From assembly GCA_030372985.1 (NCBI GenBank), contig JAUCQB010000120.1:181319-245318 (forward strand): 64,000 nucleotides of DNA. The letters are read 5' to 3'. Positions within the stretch are counted from its first letter, which is position 1. Each line of letters begins with the position of its first letter. The notes under the pieces are model-generated. The model saw nothing but the letters and a program-made list of their open reading frames with translations. It had not been told where the DNA came from and ran no database searches. The translations under genes and the position numbers were made by a program. Below, piece by piece: positions 24,794 through 33,789 of the stretch. Source of the stretch: Phycisphaerae bacterium. GTDB taxonomy: Bacteria; Planctomycetota; Phycisphaerae; UBA1845; PWPN01.

Positions 24794-24932
24794 GAAGCCC
24801 GAATGACCAATGAATGACGAAATCAGAATGACGAAATCGAATGGTCAGTTTTCAGTCGTCGGTTTTCAGTTTGCGTAGCCGGGGCAGAGCTGACTGAGCA
24901 CTGAAAACTGAAAACCGATCGCTGACCACTCG
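24794..24932. repeat. GAATGACGAA and CAGTTTTCAGT word repeats
   Basis: The gap between convergent folK and ruvB is two tracts of short degenerate words: GAATGACGAAA-type copies (24794-24840) and then CAGTTTTCAGT/GGTTTTCAGTTT with its inverted counterpart ACTGAAAACTGAAAACC (24843-24920). The inverted copies could pair into a long imperfect hairpin between the two gene ends. Confidence 0.65.
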
Positions 24933-24970
24933 TTCTCGTTATCCGGGCTTCGACATCCGGATTCCGCCCT

Positions 24971-26023
24971 TCATTCCTCCTCGAAGAGCGTTCCCTGTCC
25001 TTCTTGCGCAGCAATCGGCGGGGGCGTGTAGGGGATTGCGAGGTGATCGTAAGCGGCCTTCGTGGCTGAGCGGCCCTGACGCGTGCGGACGACGAAGCCG
25101 ATCTGGAGGAGGTAGGGCTCGACCACGTCTTCGAGCGTATCGCGTTCCTGCCCGAGCGTGGCGGCCAGGGCCTCGATCCCCGCCGGCCCGCCGCCGTAGG
25201 TCTTGATCAACGAGTTGAGAAATGAACGGTCGAGCTCGTCGAGTCCGAGATGATCAATCTGCAGCAGGGACAGGGCCTTCTCCACCACCGCCGTGGTCAG
25301 CCTGCCGTCTGCCCGGACCTGGGCGTAGTCACGGGTTCGCTTGAGCAGGCGGTTGGCGACCCTGGGCGTGCCGCGAGCCCGACTGGCGATGGTGGTCAAA
25401 GCCCTGTCCTCGGCCTGGATCTTGAGCTTGCGGGCCGATCGCCGCAGCACCTCGGCCAGGTCTTCCCTCGTGTAGAACTCAAAGTGGAATTGGATGCCGA
25501 AGCGGTCGCGCATCGGGGCGGTGAGCAGGCCTGATCGCGTGGTCGCGCCGATCAGCGTGAACGGTCGCAGGGCGATGTTGACCGTCCGGCCGCTGATTCC
25601 GCTGTCGATGGTGAAATCAACGCGGAAATCCTCCATGGCCGCGTAGAGGAACTCCTCCACCGAACGATTGAGGCGGTGGATCTCATCGATAAACAGCACA
25701 TCGCCGCGTTTCATCTCCGTCAGCCAGTGCATCAGGTCGCCGGCCTTGTTGATCGCCGGGCCGCTGGTGATACGGATGGTCGCCCCAAGTTCGCGGGCGA
25801 TCACCTGTGCGAACGTCGTCTTGCCGAGGCCCGGCGGCCCGGCCAGCAGCACGTGATCGAGAGGCTCCTGTCGCTGGGTTGCCGCCTCCAGGGCGATGCG
25901 AAGCTGCTCGACGATCTTCTGCTGGCCGACGATCTCGTCGAGGCGCTCGGGGCGAAGCGATTCGTTGAAATGCTCCTCATCCGTGCTCATCGAACTCGTG
26001 CTGATGACGCGCTCGCGGACCAT
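24971..26023 (-). CDS. ruvB: Holliday junction branch migration ATPase RuvB
   Basis: Hexameric AAA+ motor that drives branch migration with RuvA. 350 residues: Walker A GPPGLGKT (62-69), Walker B FIDEIHRL (111-118), sensor 1 LIGATTRSGLLTAPMRDRFG and the C-terminal winged helix TYGGGPAGIEALAATLGQE with ARTRQGR-type VVRTRQGRSATKAAYDHL. An in-frame ATG at residue 12 (25990) is an alternative start. It is the last gene of ruvCAB, with ruvA ending 6 nt upstream. Confidence 0.97.
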   Translation of the reverse strand: MVRERVISTSSMSTDEEHFNESLRPERLDEIVGQQKIVEQLRIALEAATQRQEPLDHVLLAGPPGLGKTTFAQVIARELGATIRITSGPAINKAGDLMHWLTEMKRGDVLFIDEIHRLNRSVEEFLYAAMEDFRVDFTIDSGISGRTVNIALRPFTLIGATTRSGLLTAPMRDRFGIQFHFEFYTREDLAEVLRRSARKLKIQAEDRALTTIASRARGTPRVANRLLKRTRDYAQVRADGRLTTAVVEKALSLLQIDHLGLDELDRSFLNSLIKTYGGGPAGIEALAATLGQERDTLEDVVEPYLLQIGFVVRTRQGRSATKAAYDHLAIPYTPPPIAAQEGQGTLFEEE

Positions 26024-26029
26024 GCTTGA

Positions 26030-26665
26030 TCAACCCTCGCTGCTTCGGACGCGGTAGGCCAGATGAATCCACTCCTCCGGGGGGTGCTCGCCGGGGTGAA
26101 GCTGGGCTGCCCTGGCCAGCCACCGCTGGGCGTCGGCCCGCCGTTCGCCGAGGGCCACCATGACCTCCATGGCGTCGCGCTGCTCCGGCGGCCAGCCTTC
26201 CGCGGGCACGGCCGGCGACTCCAGATCGACCGCCGCGGCCGCAAATTCCAGCGTTTTGCCCTTCAACTCGGCGATGATCTGGTCCGCCGCCCGCTTGCCG
26301 ATCCCCGGCAGCCGGGTCAGGCTGCGGGCGTCGGAGGACTCGATCGCCGAGGCCACCGCCGCCACGGGCTGCGACAACGCCTTGAGGGCCTTGCGGACAC
26401 CGATGCCCTTCACGGTGATGAACCGCTCGAAGAAGGCCCGATCTTCCGGGTGCAGGAACCCGACCAGCCGGGGAATCAGGTTGCCGCCCGCGGCGCTGCC
26501 CTCATAGTACTCCATCATGTGCAGGGTCCGCTCCTGCCCCTGGCAGGCCGCCAGTTCCGCCGCCGCGTAGCCGCAGATCAGGACCTCGTATCCGATGCCG
26601 TCCCGCTCGATCACCGCGTATCCGTCGTGGACTTCCGAGATGGTGCCGGTCATTCGTACGATCAT
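26030..26665 (-). CDS. ruvA: Holliday junction DNA helicase subunit RuvA
   Basis: Tetrameric junction-binding protein that loads RuvB. 211 residues. Domain I is MTGTISEVHDGYAVIERDGI-GYEVLICG with a longer-than-usual loop; the helix-hairpin-helix pair gives KGIGVRKALKALSQP and LTRLPGIGKRAADQIIAELK; domain III, which contacts RuvB, is the C-terminal RDAMEVMVALGERRADAQRW. ATG 26665 has GAGG 6 nt upstream; the frame is open further upstream inside ruvC. The gaps to ruvC and ruvB are 8 and 6 nt. Confidence 0.95.
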   Translation of the reverse strand: MIVRMTGTISEVHDGYAVIERDGIGYEVLICGYAAAELAACQGQERTLHMMEYYEGSAAGGNLIPRLVGFLHPEDRAFFERFITVKGIGVRKALKALSQPVAAVASAIESSDARSLTRLPGIGKRAADQIIAELKGKTLEFAAAAVDLESPAVPAEGWPPEQRDAMEVMVALGERRADAQRWLARAAQLHPGEHPPEEWIHLAYRVRSSEG

Positions 26666-26673
26666 CGACGGCC

Positions 26674-27216
26674 TCAATGGGACAGGAGCTGGTCGTTGTC
26701 GGTCAGTGCCAGACGAGCCGGCTGCCGAATGACGCACGCGGCGCACAGGGCAATCGCCAGGGCGTCAGCGACGTCCGGGGGCTCGGGTATTCGATTGAGC
26801 TTGAGCAGATCGGCCACCGCTCGCTGCATCTGATCCTTGGTGGCTCGTCCATTGCCGGTGATGTGGCGCTTGACGCTCGTGGCCGGCAGATGAATGACCC
26901 GGATGTCGCGTTGTGCCGCCTCCAGCAGGATGACGCCCCGGGCGTGGGCCATCAGAATCGCCGTGCGGGGCCGGCTGCAGTGCGAGTAAATCTCCTCGAC
27001 GGCCACGAGTTCGACGCGATGGTCGTCCAGCACCTCGGAGAAACCGCTTGCCAGTTCGGCCAGCCGCAGGGACAAGGCCTCGCTGCGGCTGCAGCGGACC
27101 ACCCCGGCGTCGAGTACACGCACGGAATCTTCTTCGTCATCGATCAGAATGACGCCGTATCCGGTCTGCCGCAGGCCGGGGTCGACTCCGCAGATGATCT
27201 GTGTATTGCCGCTCAA
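26674..27216 (-). CDS. ruvC: Crossover junction endodeoxyribonuclease RuvC
   Basis: Holliday junction resolvase of the RNase H fold, 180 residues. Catalytic acids lie in ICGVDPGLRQTGYGV (first Asp), VAVEEIYSHCS (Glu) and PPDVADALAIALCA (last Asp pair), with the DNA-binding SVKRHITGNGRATKDQMQ between. The best start is TTG at 27216 (LSGNTQIICG) because GAGAGG lies 7 nt before it and it matches the family length; no ATG fits. It heads the ruvCAB operon. Confidence 0.93.
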   Translation of the reverse strand: MSGNTQIICGVDPGLRQTGYGVILIDDEEDSVRVLDAGVVRCSRSEALSLRLAELASGFSEVLDDHRVELVAVEEIYSHCSRPRTAILMAHARGVILLEAAQRDIRVIHLPATSVKRHITGNGRATKDQMQRAVADLLKLNRIPEPPDVADALAIALCAACVIRQPARLALTDNDQLLSH

Positions 27217-27486
27217 ACCGTGTCCTCTCGGTAGGCCCCTAGGCCCCTGGACTTCTGGACTCTTAGGTGCTCGGGCTGTCGCGCCCTCATCGGATGCCCT
27301 GCGGCGTGAGCCGTCGAAAACGCCACTTGTGTCAGCCCGTTCGCCTCCCCGCCGCTGACGCGCGAGAATATCCGCCAGCAGGCAAACATGCCAACAGACT
27401 ACCTGGCCACTAGACTGCGAGACTACCAGATCACTGGCCCAACACCCCACCAGCCTAATAGACTAATAGTCTACAGGCCTGAATGT
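27217..27486. repeat. ruvC-cysS gap with word repeats
   Basis: 270 nt without a gene. The part near ruvC has repeats of the type TAGGCCCCTAGGCCCCTGGA. The part near cysS (27388-27486) is a run of ACTACCTGG/TAGACTGCGAGACTACC words ending in the inverted repeat TAGACT-AAT-AGTCTA. The same word family is at 33490-33545. Confidence 0.6.
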
Positions 27487-28998
27487 CTAAGCCCCTCTTC
27501 GCCACGTCGTTCCGTCCGGCCGGTCCTCGATCTTAATCTTCAGCGTGCTGAGCCGGTCACGGATGAGATCGGCCAGAGCATACTGCTTGGCCTTGCGGGC
27601 CTCGGCACGGACGGCAATCAGCACCTGCATCAATTCGTCGACCAGCGCGTCACCCGCTGAGGCGGGCGCGGCAGGACGTTTCTCGAACAGCCCCAGAATC
27701 CCGCCAAGGGCCCGCAGCGTTTGCACGGCCTGCATCACCGTCTGCTTAGCCTCGGGATCGCCGCCCGACTCGAGCTTCTCCGTATCGATGAACCGGTTGA
27801 TGGTGGTCACCAGGTCAAACATGACGCCCGTCGCGCCGCCGGTGTTAAAGTCGTCATCCATCGCTTCGATAAAGCGGTCGCGATGTTCCAGGCATTCCTT
27901 CACGAAGGCCCTGACCGACTCGCTCGTCGTCTCCGGCGCGGCCGCGTCGAGGCCGGGCCCTCCGGCGTAGGGATCATGGCCCGTGACCCGCTGGATGCGG
28001 TCAAACAGCCGGTAGAAGGTGTCGAGTCCTTTCTTCTTGGCGGCCAGCTCCTCGTCGGAAAACTCGATCGGGCGGCGGTAGTGGGTGCTGAGCACGAAGA
28101 ACCGCAGCATCTCGCCCGAGTGGTTCGACAGGAGGTTGGTCAGGATCAACTGATCCATGAGTCGGCGCATTTCCGGGTCCGATTTGCTGATCTTCTTGGT
28201 GTTGAAGCGGGTCAGGCCGTTGTGCATCCAGTAGCGGACGAACGGCTTGTCGAAACAGGTCTCCGACTGGGCGATCTCGTTCTCATGGTGGGGGAACATC
28301 AGGTCCATGCCGCCCCCGTGAATGTCGAACGACTCGCCCAGGATCTTGGCGCTCATCGCCGAGCACTCGATGTGCCAGCCGGGTCGGCCCTTGCCCCAGG
28401 GGGAGTCGAACTGTACCTCCGGCGGCTCACCCGGTTTGGAGGCTTTCCAGAGGGCAAAGTCGCCGGGATTGCGTTTCTCGCCGCCGGCCAGTTCACGACC
28501 ACCGGCCTGCTGATCTTCGAGACGCCGGCGGGTCAGCTTGCCGTAGTCGGCATCCTTGGACACGTCGAAGTACACGTCGCCGCCCGATACGTAAGCGGCT
28601 CCCTTGTCGATGAGCCGCCGGCACATGGCGATGATGTCGGGGATGGTCTCGCTGGCCTTGGGCATGTGGTCGATACCGGTGACGTTGAGTTGCCGCAGGG
28701 CATCGAGATAGCTGGCGGTCACTCGCTCGGCGAGTTCCATGACGCCGCATCCCTGGGCCCTGGCTTCATCGATGAGCTTGTCATCGACGTCCGTGATGTT
28801 GACGACCCAGGTGACCTTGTAGCCCTTGAATTGCAGGTACCGCTTGACCGTATCGAAGATGATCGGTCCAACCGCGTGGCCGATGTGGCTCGGCTTGTAG
28901 ACCGTCGGCCCGCAGACGTACATCCCGACCCTGCCGGGCTGAACCGTCTCAAACGGCTCGTTGTTTTGCGTCAGCGTGTTGAAGACTCTCAAGGACAT
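27487..28998 (-). CDS. cysS: Cysteinyl-tRNA synthetase
   Basis: Class I synthetase that charges tRNA-Cys; 503 residues. The HIGH motif is SHIGH (38-41) after the zinc ligand C29 (YVCGPTVYKPS). Further zinc ligands are C212 (WHIECSAMS) and H237/E239 (FPHHENEIAQSE). The KMSKS loop reads KKISKS (268-273). The C-terminal helical domain is complete, with a slight extension. ATG 28998 has AGGAG 7 nt upstream; the frame is open 25 codons further but not conserved. It lies downstream of ispF, separated by a 157-nt repeat-containing gap. Confidence 0.97.
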   Translation of the reverse strand: MSLRVFNTLTQNNEPFETVQPGRVGMYVCGPTVYKPSHIGHAVGPIIFDTVKRYLQFKGYKVTWVVNITDVDDKLIDEARAQGCGVMELAERVTASYLDALRQLNVTGIDHMPKASETIPDIIAMCRRLIDKGAAYVSGGDVYFDVSKDADYGKLTRRRLEDQQAGGRELAGGEKRNPGDFALWKASKPGEPPEVQFDSPWGKGRPGWHIECSAMSAKILGESFDIHGGGMDLMFPHHENEIAQSETCFDKPFVRYWMHNGLTRFNTKKISKSDPEMRRLMDQLILTNLLSNHSGEMLRFFVLSTHYRRPIEFSDEELAAKKKGLDTFYRLFDRIQRVTGHDPYAGGPGLDAAAPETTSESVRAFVKECLEHRDRFIEAMDDDFNTGGATGVMFDLVTTINRFIDTEKLESGGDPEAKQTVMQAVQTLRALGGILGLFEKRPAAPASAGDALVDELMQVLIAVRAEARKAKQYALADLIRDRLSTLKIKIEDRPDGTTWRRGA

Positions 28999-29155
28999 CG
29001 TGGGCTCCTGGGGCATCAGACTCCTAGACCGTAGGGCAGCGTCGAGGTCGCTGCAGCGACCGAGACCTGCCATTCCTTGGCCTGCAGAGAGCGGCAGGTT
29101 TGCGCCCTGCTTCGTCCACGAGACTTCGCAGGGCTCCGACCATGCCCGACCGTTT
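28999..29155. repeat. ispF-cysS gap with palindromes
   Basis: Contains a GTAGGGCAG start and the perfect 16-bp palindrome GGTCGCTGCAGCGACC (29046-29061), followed by paired GGCAGGT and GCCCTGC segments. This resembles the GTAGGGCGG elements at 7153 and next to nuoL. Confidence 0.5.
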
Positions 29156-29665
29156 TCACGTGCGGTCCAGCCGCCTCAGCCCAACAACGACCGTGCAGGC
29201 AATGGCCTCCCCCCGGCCGACGGCATCCACTCCTTCATTGGTCTTGGCTTTGATGCTCACCGCCTCGGCCGTCAGACCCAGCAGTCGGGCGACCTCCTCC
29301 CGGATTGCCTTCTTGTGAGGCCCCAGTTTGGGCTGCTCGGCGTGGATAATCGCATCCACGTTCACCGGCACGTAGCCGCGCTCCGCCACCATAGCCAAGG
29401 CCCGTTCCAGGAGCCGGGAGCTGTCAATCCCCTCGTAGGCCGGATCGGTATCCGGGAACAGCTCGCCGATGTCCGGCAGACCCGCCGCCCCCAGAACAGC
29501 GTCCGTGACGGCATGGAGCAGGACATCACCGTCGCTGTGCCCGACCGGGCTCCGGTCGAACTCGATGGGCACATGGCCGAGCACCAGCCGACGGCCGGCC
29601 TTCAGTTGATGAAGGTCCGTGCCAATCCCCACACGGTCGATCCCGTTTGCTGCCTGGTCGCTCAA
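29156..29665 (-). CDS. ispF: 2-C-methyl-D-erythritol 2,4-cyclodiphosphate synthase
   Basis: Zinc enzyme of the MEP isoprenoid pathway that cyclises the CDP-linked intermediate and releases CMP. 169 residues. Metal ligands D17 and H19 (GIGTDLHQL) and H51 are present, with SPVGHSDGDVLLHAVTDAVLG and the C-terminal KAKTNEGVDAVGRGEAIACT. No ispD is fused or adjacent. It precedes cysS, a pairing seen in several bacteria. Confidence 0.96.
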   Translation of the reverse strand: MSDQAANGIDRVGIGTDLHQLKAGRRLVLGHVPIEFDRSPVGHSDGDVLLHAVTDAVLGAAGLPDIGELFPDTDPAYEGIDSSRLLERALAMVAERGYVPVNVDAIIHAEQPKLGPHKKAIREEVARLLGLTAEAVSIKAKTNEGVDAVGRGEAIACTVVVGLRRLDRT

Positions 29666-30518
29666 ATGGCCATAACCTACGGTCAGTTCAGGCCCGAATC
29701 AAGCCGCGAGCACATATGTTTGGATAATGTTCGCAAGTTCTTTGCCGGGTGCCCCATCGCGCCAGCGGTGGGGGACAGAATTTCCTCGCCGGGTGGCCCA
29801 TCCTCGCCCCAGCGAGGGTGGGGTCGCGATGATCAGTGATCAGGCTGGGTCACCCGGCCTTGGCACAGGCCACCGTGGCGTCCGCCTGGACGGGGCAAAC
29901 CTCCCCTCCGAATTGACTTCTGAAACCCCATGATTTGCCCGATAGGGACCGGTAGGGGGGCTGACGGAAAAGTGGCTCCGAGGCGGGCCGACGGGCGGCG
30001 CCCGGGTCGATGCCGCCTGATGGCGGCCGATGATCGGGCTTCGTTCTGACGCGATGTTGCGACGTATCCGAGGTCTGCCCGGCCGGGTGATGACCGACCA
30101 CATCCGGGCGCCCGAGGTGGTCGACCGGGAAGCGGCTCCCCCGGGGGCAAGCGGCACGAGGTCACCGGAAACAGATTTATCTGATATTGAGTGCTACTTT
30201 GTGCTTGAATTGCAGCTTAGGCTCGTGTATCCTTTTAATGAGGAGTACATCGGCAGGCCTATAAGTGCGCAAGCCACCGAGGTTTCGGCGAGCTGCGCAC
30301 GGCGTGGATGAGTCCGGATGGCAACATCGCAGGCCTCGCCGGATAGAGAAGAAAGACATAAGTCCTGCTGACGGCCGCCAGACGGAGGCTTGGTGACTGG
30401 GGAACCGGCGAGCACGATCAGCAGCGCAGAATGCGGACCTGTGGTCGGCTCCGAGGTGAGGAAGCCTGGCAGTATGGGGTGGCAGAGCATTGCTGGTAAT
30501 GACAGGAGGCTGTTCATC
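29666..30518. other. 850-nt intergenic region upstream of the pseudopilin pair
   Basis: Divergent region without a convincing gene. It contains a palindromic segment CATCCTCGCCCCAGCGAGGGTG (29797-29818) next to GGGTGGCCCA, a GC-rich middle, and an AT-rich stretch at 30175-30245 that includes a promoter-like pair at 30205. AGGAGG at 30504-30509 belongs to the next gene. Confidence 0.45.
30205..30233 (+). promoter_or_regulatory. Candidate promoter upstream of the pseudopilin genes
   Basis: TTGAAT (30205-30210) and TATCCT (30228-30233) are 17 nt apart in the only AT-rich stretch of the intergenic region, about 285 nt before the first pseudopilin-like gene. A long leader would result. Confidence 0.35.
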
Positions 30519-31472
30519 ATGGTAGCCCGGTTCCAGAAACGAGGGAGCGTCCGAGGTTTCACCCTGATTGAAGTGCTGGTCGTGGTGGCCATCATCGCGC
30601 TGCTGATTGCGATTCTGCTGCCGTCGCTCTCGCGAGCCAGGGCGCAGGCGCGCAATGCGTCTTGTCTGAGCAACCAGCATCAGATCGGCTTGGCTATGAA
30701 CATGTTCGCGAGCCGTAACAACGGGAAGATCCCCGTCGGCGCTGACCCTCGCGACCTGGACCATTGGGTCAGCCTCGTGGCCCGCGAAATCGGTCTGGTG
30801 AAGAGGCTCTCAAGCAGCATGTGCGTCAACCACATCCGCGTCGACCAGCTGGACCTCTACCAGTGCCCGGAGCGGACGGCGCAGGGGTCTGCGCCGTTCC
30901 TCGGTTATGTGAGCAACTCGTTGAATCCCGACGGGCCCTCAGGCACGGATTGGCGGCCGCTCGATGGAATCGTGTCCGTGGCCGGCAGGTACAAGATGCC
31001 CGCCAACGTTGTGTACATTATTGATGCGGAGACCGAAACAAAGGCCTCGTACAGAACATCGAATGCACCACCGGAGATGGGTGCAGAGCCGGTCAACAGC
31101 CTGGGCTACACCTCACCCAAAGGGGCCAGAGTGAACTGGGAGAGCGCGGTGCGTGCGGGCAAGCTGCTGCAGGATTACAACGCGCTGGGGAGCTATCTTG
31201 AACCCTTCGGGGGTGGTCTCGACTGTCTGGATGTCTGGCGTGGTGCTCAACTTCCGCAGTACCAGACGCCGGATTACAGAACGGGCAGCCAGTTTCGCCG
31301 GGTTGCGTTTGAACTGCACATGAACCGCTTCGTGAATGCGATGTTCTACGATGGCCATGCCGCCGGCATCTCGATGGAGAAGCGTGCCACCTGGCAGGAG
31401 AATCACCGTGTCTGGCTGCAGCGGTTTGGCTTGACGCCCGATGGCATCGCCGCCGCCTTGAACATCCCATGA
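30519..31472 (+). CDS. Type II pseudopilin-like secreted protein 1
   Basis: 317-residue protein with a type IV prepilin N-terminus: short basic leader, then [21 protein letters not shown] with G-1, F+1 and E+5, the site for prepilin peptidase cleavage and methylation. It belongs to the large planctomycetal families of pseudopilin-like proteins ending in an H-Xn-DG motif (here H-x10-DG in [15 protein letters not shown]). Role unknown; products may be surface fibres or pseudopili. ATG 30519 follows AGGAGG by 9 nt. The gene is followed by a paralogue with almost the same first 60 residues. Confidence 0.85.
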   Translation: MVARFQKRGSVRGFTLIEVLVVVAIIALLIAILLPSLSRARAQARNASCLSNQHQIGLAMNMFASRNNGKIPVGADPRDLDHWVSLVAREIGLVKRLSSSMCVNHIRVDQLDLYQCPERTAQGSAPFLGYVSNSLNPDGPSGTDWRPLDGIVSVAGRYKMPANVVYIIDAETETKASYRTSNAPPEMGAEPVNSLGYTSPKGARVNWESAVRAGKLLQDYNALGSYLEPFGGGLDCLDVWRGAQLPQYQTPDYRTGSQFRRVAFELHMNRFVNAMFYDGHAAGISMEKRATWQENHRVWLQRFGLTPDGIAAALNIP

Positions 31473-31578
31473 GGTTCACCGACCGGGGGCAGGCCGCGGA
31501 CCGCGTGAGATCCTCGGGTCTGGGGCGACGCAGACAACCGTCTTGGTCAGCACGACGCGTCTGGACTGTTCCATGATT

Positions 31579-31597
31579 GCCCGGCAGAACGCCGGGC
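31579..31597 (+). terminator. Hairpin between the two pseudopilin genes
   Basis: GCCCGGC (31579-31585) and GCCGGGC (31591-31597) form a perfect 7-bp stem with an AGAAC loop, followed by AGTTTC. It is flanked by two copies of CATGATTG. It may partly terminate or stabilise the first message. Confidence 0.45.
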
Positions 31598-31637
31598 AGT
31601 TTCATGATTGGGCGGTTGTGAGCAGGAGGTGCACAGC

Positions 31638-32561
31638 GTGTCCAACCGATCGCGAAACAAGCAGTGTCCCAGCGCGTTCACCCTGATCGAGGTGCTGGTG
31701 GTCGTCGCCATCATCGCGCTGCTGATCGCAATTCTGCTGCCATCGCTCTCACGAGCCCGGGCGCAGGCGCGCAACGCTTCGTGTCTGAACAACCTGAAAC
31801 AGATCGGCTTGTCGATGCACCAGTATGCAATCCGCCATCAAGGTTTTCTGCCCCGTGGAGGTGAGCCCGATAGTGCGGAACACTGGGTGATGGCTGTGGC
31901 GCGCGAGATGGGCTTGATCAAGCGCGTAGGATCCAACGCGTTCGTGAACCAGGTCCCCGTCCACCAGATGGAGATCTATCAGGATCCGGAACGTACCGCG
32001 AGCGGTTCATCGCCCTGGCTGGGTTATGTGGCGAATGCCTTTGACCCAAACGAGGGCGGCCAGAACGGATGGCCCGGCAACGTCCTGGCCAGCACCAGGC
32101 TGGAATCGTACAAGCGGCCGGCGGACATTGTCTACATTGCCTGTGCCGAGACCGAACCCAAACTGGTACTGACTCCAGGGGCAGGCGGTTATGCCAACCC
32201 GCACAAGTCCAGGAGCAACTGGGAGCGGGTCTGGCCGGATATTCAGAGCGGTAACAGATCGGCGGCTATTAGCTATCTCCAGGGCAACGGCGGCGGCATC
32301 GATTCCATGGATGCCTGGTTCGGCGCTCATCTTCCACAGGCAAAGACCGAAGCCGGCAGAGAGAGTAATCTCGTCCATCGGCGCGTAGCGCATAGACTTC
32401 ACCTGAACCGCTTCACCAATGCGGTTTTCTACGACGGTCACGCGGCTGGGCTGCAGCCAGGCACCGGCAACGACCTGGAAAATTACGCACTCTGGTTGAA
32501 GAGGTTTGGCCTGACTCCAACTGCCGTGGCCATCGCGCTGACCAAGACAGACCATCCTTGA
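31638..32561 (+). CDS. Type II pseudopilin-like secreted protein 2
   Basis: 307-residue paralogue of the preceding gene. The prepilin helix is [20 protein letters not shown], but the residue before F is Ala (SAFTLIE) instead of Gly. The pair shares [18 protein letters not shown], the PERTA-G-S-P-LGYV block and the C-terminal [17 protein letters not shown]. The start is GTG 31638, preceded by AGGAGGT at a 9-nt spacing; upstream codons are open but lack a site. The tandem arrangement indicates a gene duplication. Confidence 0.85.
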   Translation: MSNRSRNKQCPSAFTLIEVLVVVAIIALLIAILLPSLSRARAQARNASCLNNLKQIGLSMHQYAIRHQGFLPRGGEPDSAEHWVMAVAREMGLIKRVGSNAFVNQVPVHQMEIYQDPERTASGSSPWLGYVANAFDPNEGGQNGWPGNVLASTRLESYKRPADIVYIACAETEPKLVLTPGAGGYANPHKSRSNWERVWPDIQSGNRSAAISYLQGNGGGIDSMDAWFGAHLPQAKTEAGRESNLVHRRVAHRLHLNRFTNAVFYDGHAAGLQPGTGNDLENYALWLKRFGLTPTAVAIALTKTDHP

Positions 32562-32882
32562 TGGCGTCTGGCCTGCTGAACGGCGTACCTGTCCCGGAAT
32601 GGGGGAGGTCGCTTGCCGGCAGGACCTGCCTGCAACTCGACCCTCCAGTTGCATCAGAATGCCCGCAGGCGTGCAGAGAACCATGTCCGGATCGGGCGTT
32701 TGGTGCCGAATCATCGCTGTTTCCGGAGTTCACCGGTGGTGAGGTGGGTGGGCGACGGCAAAACACGGCCCATTCTCAACTCTCCATTCTCAATTCTCCA
32801 TTCACAATTCCGCATTCCCCGGCGTTGCCGTATCCGGACATCCGATTGCAGACCTGCTCGGGCGCGACTATTCTGGCAGGCT
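32562..32882. other. Intergenic region holding the second 185-bp repeat
   Basis: The gap between pseudopilin 2 and the NusG-like gene. Apart from the repeat at 32647-32831 there is about 85 nt on the left and 50 nt on the right with no recognised feature. Long frames that cross the repeat into the NusG-like gene are not considered real. Confidence 0.5.
32647..32831. repeat. 185-bp dispersed repeat, copy 2
   Basis: Inverted copy of 14217-14401. Shared blocks, read on the complement, are ACGGCAACGCCGGGGAATGC, GAATTGTGAATGGAGAATTG, AGAATGGGCCGTGTT, ACTCCGGAAACAGCG, ACATG-TTCTCTGCACGC and ATGCAACT. Differences are mainly single substitutions. Confidence 0.8.
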
Positions 32883-33482
32883 ATGAGTGACAATCACTCC
32901 GACGAATCGATACTCAGCGGGGCGGGAGGAGCAGGCGGCGCGCTGGTCATCCCTGCCGACCTGCCGGGCCGGTGGTACGTGGCTCACACCCGGGCCCGCA
33001 ATGAGAAAATCCTGGCCGAGGAACTCAGCCGCTTTGGCATCTACAACTACCTCCCGCTTGGCCGGCACGTCACCCGCAGCAGCCGAACCAATCGAATCTC
33101 CCGCAGCCTGGTGCCGGTCTTTCCCGGTTACGTGTTCTTCAACGGCACCGACGAGCAGCGGTATCTGGCCCTGCGGACCAACCGCGTCGCCAACGTCCTG
33201 GACGTGGTCAATCAGGACCAGCTGCTGGCCGAACTGAGGCAGGTTCATCGGCTTTTGGAAGAGCGCGGCGATTTCGCGGTGATTCCTCGGATTCTGGAGG
33301 GGCAGTGGGGACGGATTATCGCCGGTCCGCTGGTCGGGCTGGAGGGGATCGTGGTGCGTTACAGCGGCCGGTACCGCGTGTGCATGAACGTGACCATTCT
33401 CGGCCAGTGTGTCGGCGTGGAGGTCGATTATGACCTCGTAGAGCCCATCGATGCCCCCGACTACCTGGCGGGCCAGCTCTAA
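32883..33482 (+). CDS. NusG/RfaH-type transcription antiterminator
   Basis: 199-residue NusG paralogue. The NGN domain (about 30-135) has GRWYVAHTRARNEKILAEEL, YNYLPLGRHV and LVPVFPGYVFFNG; the KOW domain (about 145-199) starts QWGRIIAGPLVGLEGIVVRY. A 25-residue Gly/Ala-rich N-terminus is extra. Such paralogues (RfaH, LoaP, UpxY) bind elongating RNA polymerase and let it read through long polysaccharide operons. Its position immediately before the polysaccharide locus supports this role. It is not the housekeeping NusG, which would sit near secE and rplK. The ribosome-binding site is weak (GGCAGG). Confidence 0.87.
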   Translation: MSDNHSDESILSGAGGAGGALVIPADLPGRWYVAHTRARNEKILAEELSRFGIYNYLPLGRHVTRSSRTNRISRSLVPVFPGYVFFNGTDEQRYLALRTNRVANVLDVVNQDQLLAELRQVHRLLEERGDFAVIPRILEGQWGRIIAGPLVGLEGIVVRYSGRYRVCMNVTILGQCVGVEVDYDLVEPIDAPDYLAGQL

Positions 33483-33489
33483 GGCACCC

Positions 33490-33545
33490 AGGCCCCAACA
33501 GCCTGATAGCCCAATAGACCAATAGACTAACAGACCAACAGACCA
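33490..33545. repeat. ATAGACCAATAGACTAAC-type word repeat
   Basis: Six or more degenerate copies of a 10-nt word (CCAATAGACC, AATAGACTAA, CAGACCAACA) start 8 nt after the NusG-like stop. The same words occur at 27388-27486. Confidence 0.65.
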
Positions 33546-33706
33546 ACTCGCCTCCGAACGCCCCCACCCTCTGCGACGTATTACCATCCGAGAAGGAGGG
33601 GCGGCCACGTCGGGTCCGGTGCCGCTAGTGATGGAAAACAAATGAGATAGGCGCATAAGTGCGGCTGTTGTCGGGCTTGCTGAAGGCCGATAGTATTAAC
33701 CATATG

Positions 33707-33730
33707 CCCGTCCCGAAGGGGCGGCTTTTT
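33707..33730 (+). terminator. Intrinsic terminator in the leader of the polysaccharide locus
   Basis: CCGTCCC pairs with GGGGCGG across GAA (one G-T pair), followed by CTTTTTC. It lies 225 nt after the antiterminator gene and before the biosynthetic genes, a place where a processive antiterminator could act. Confidence 0.55.
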
Positions 33731-33789
33731 CAGCACTACTGTATTTCGGCCGGATATCATGACGGCTGACGGGGACGGAGTGTGCGCGG

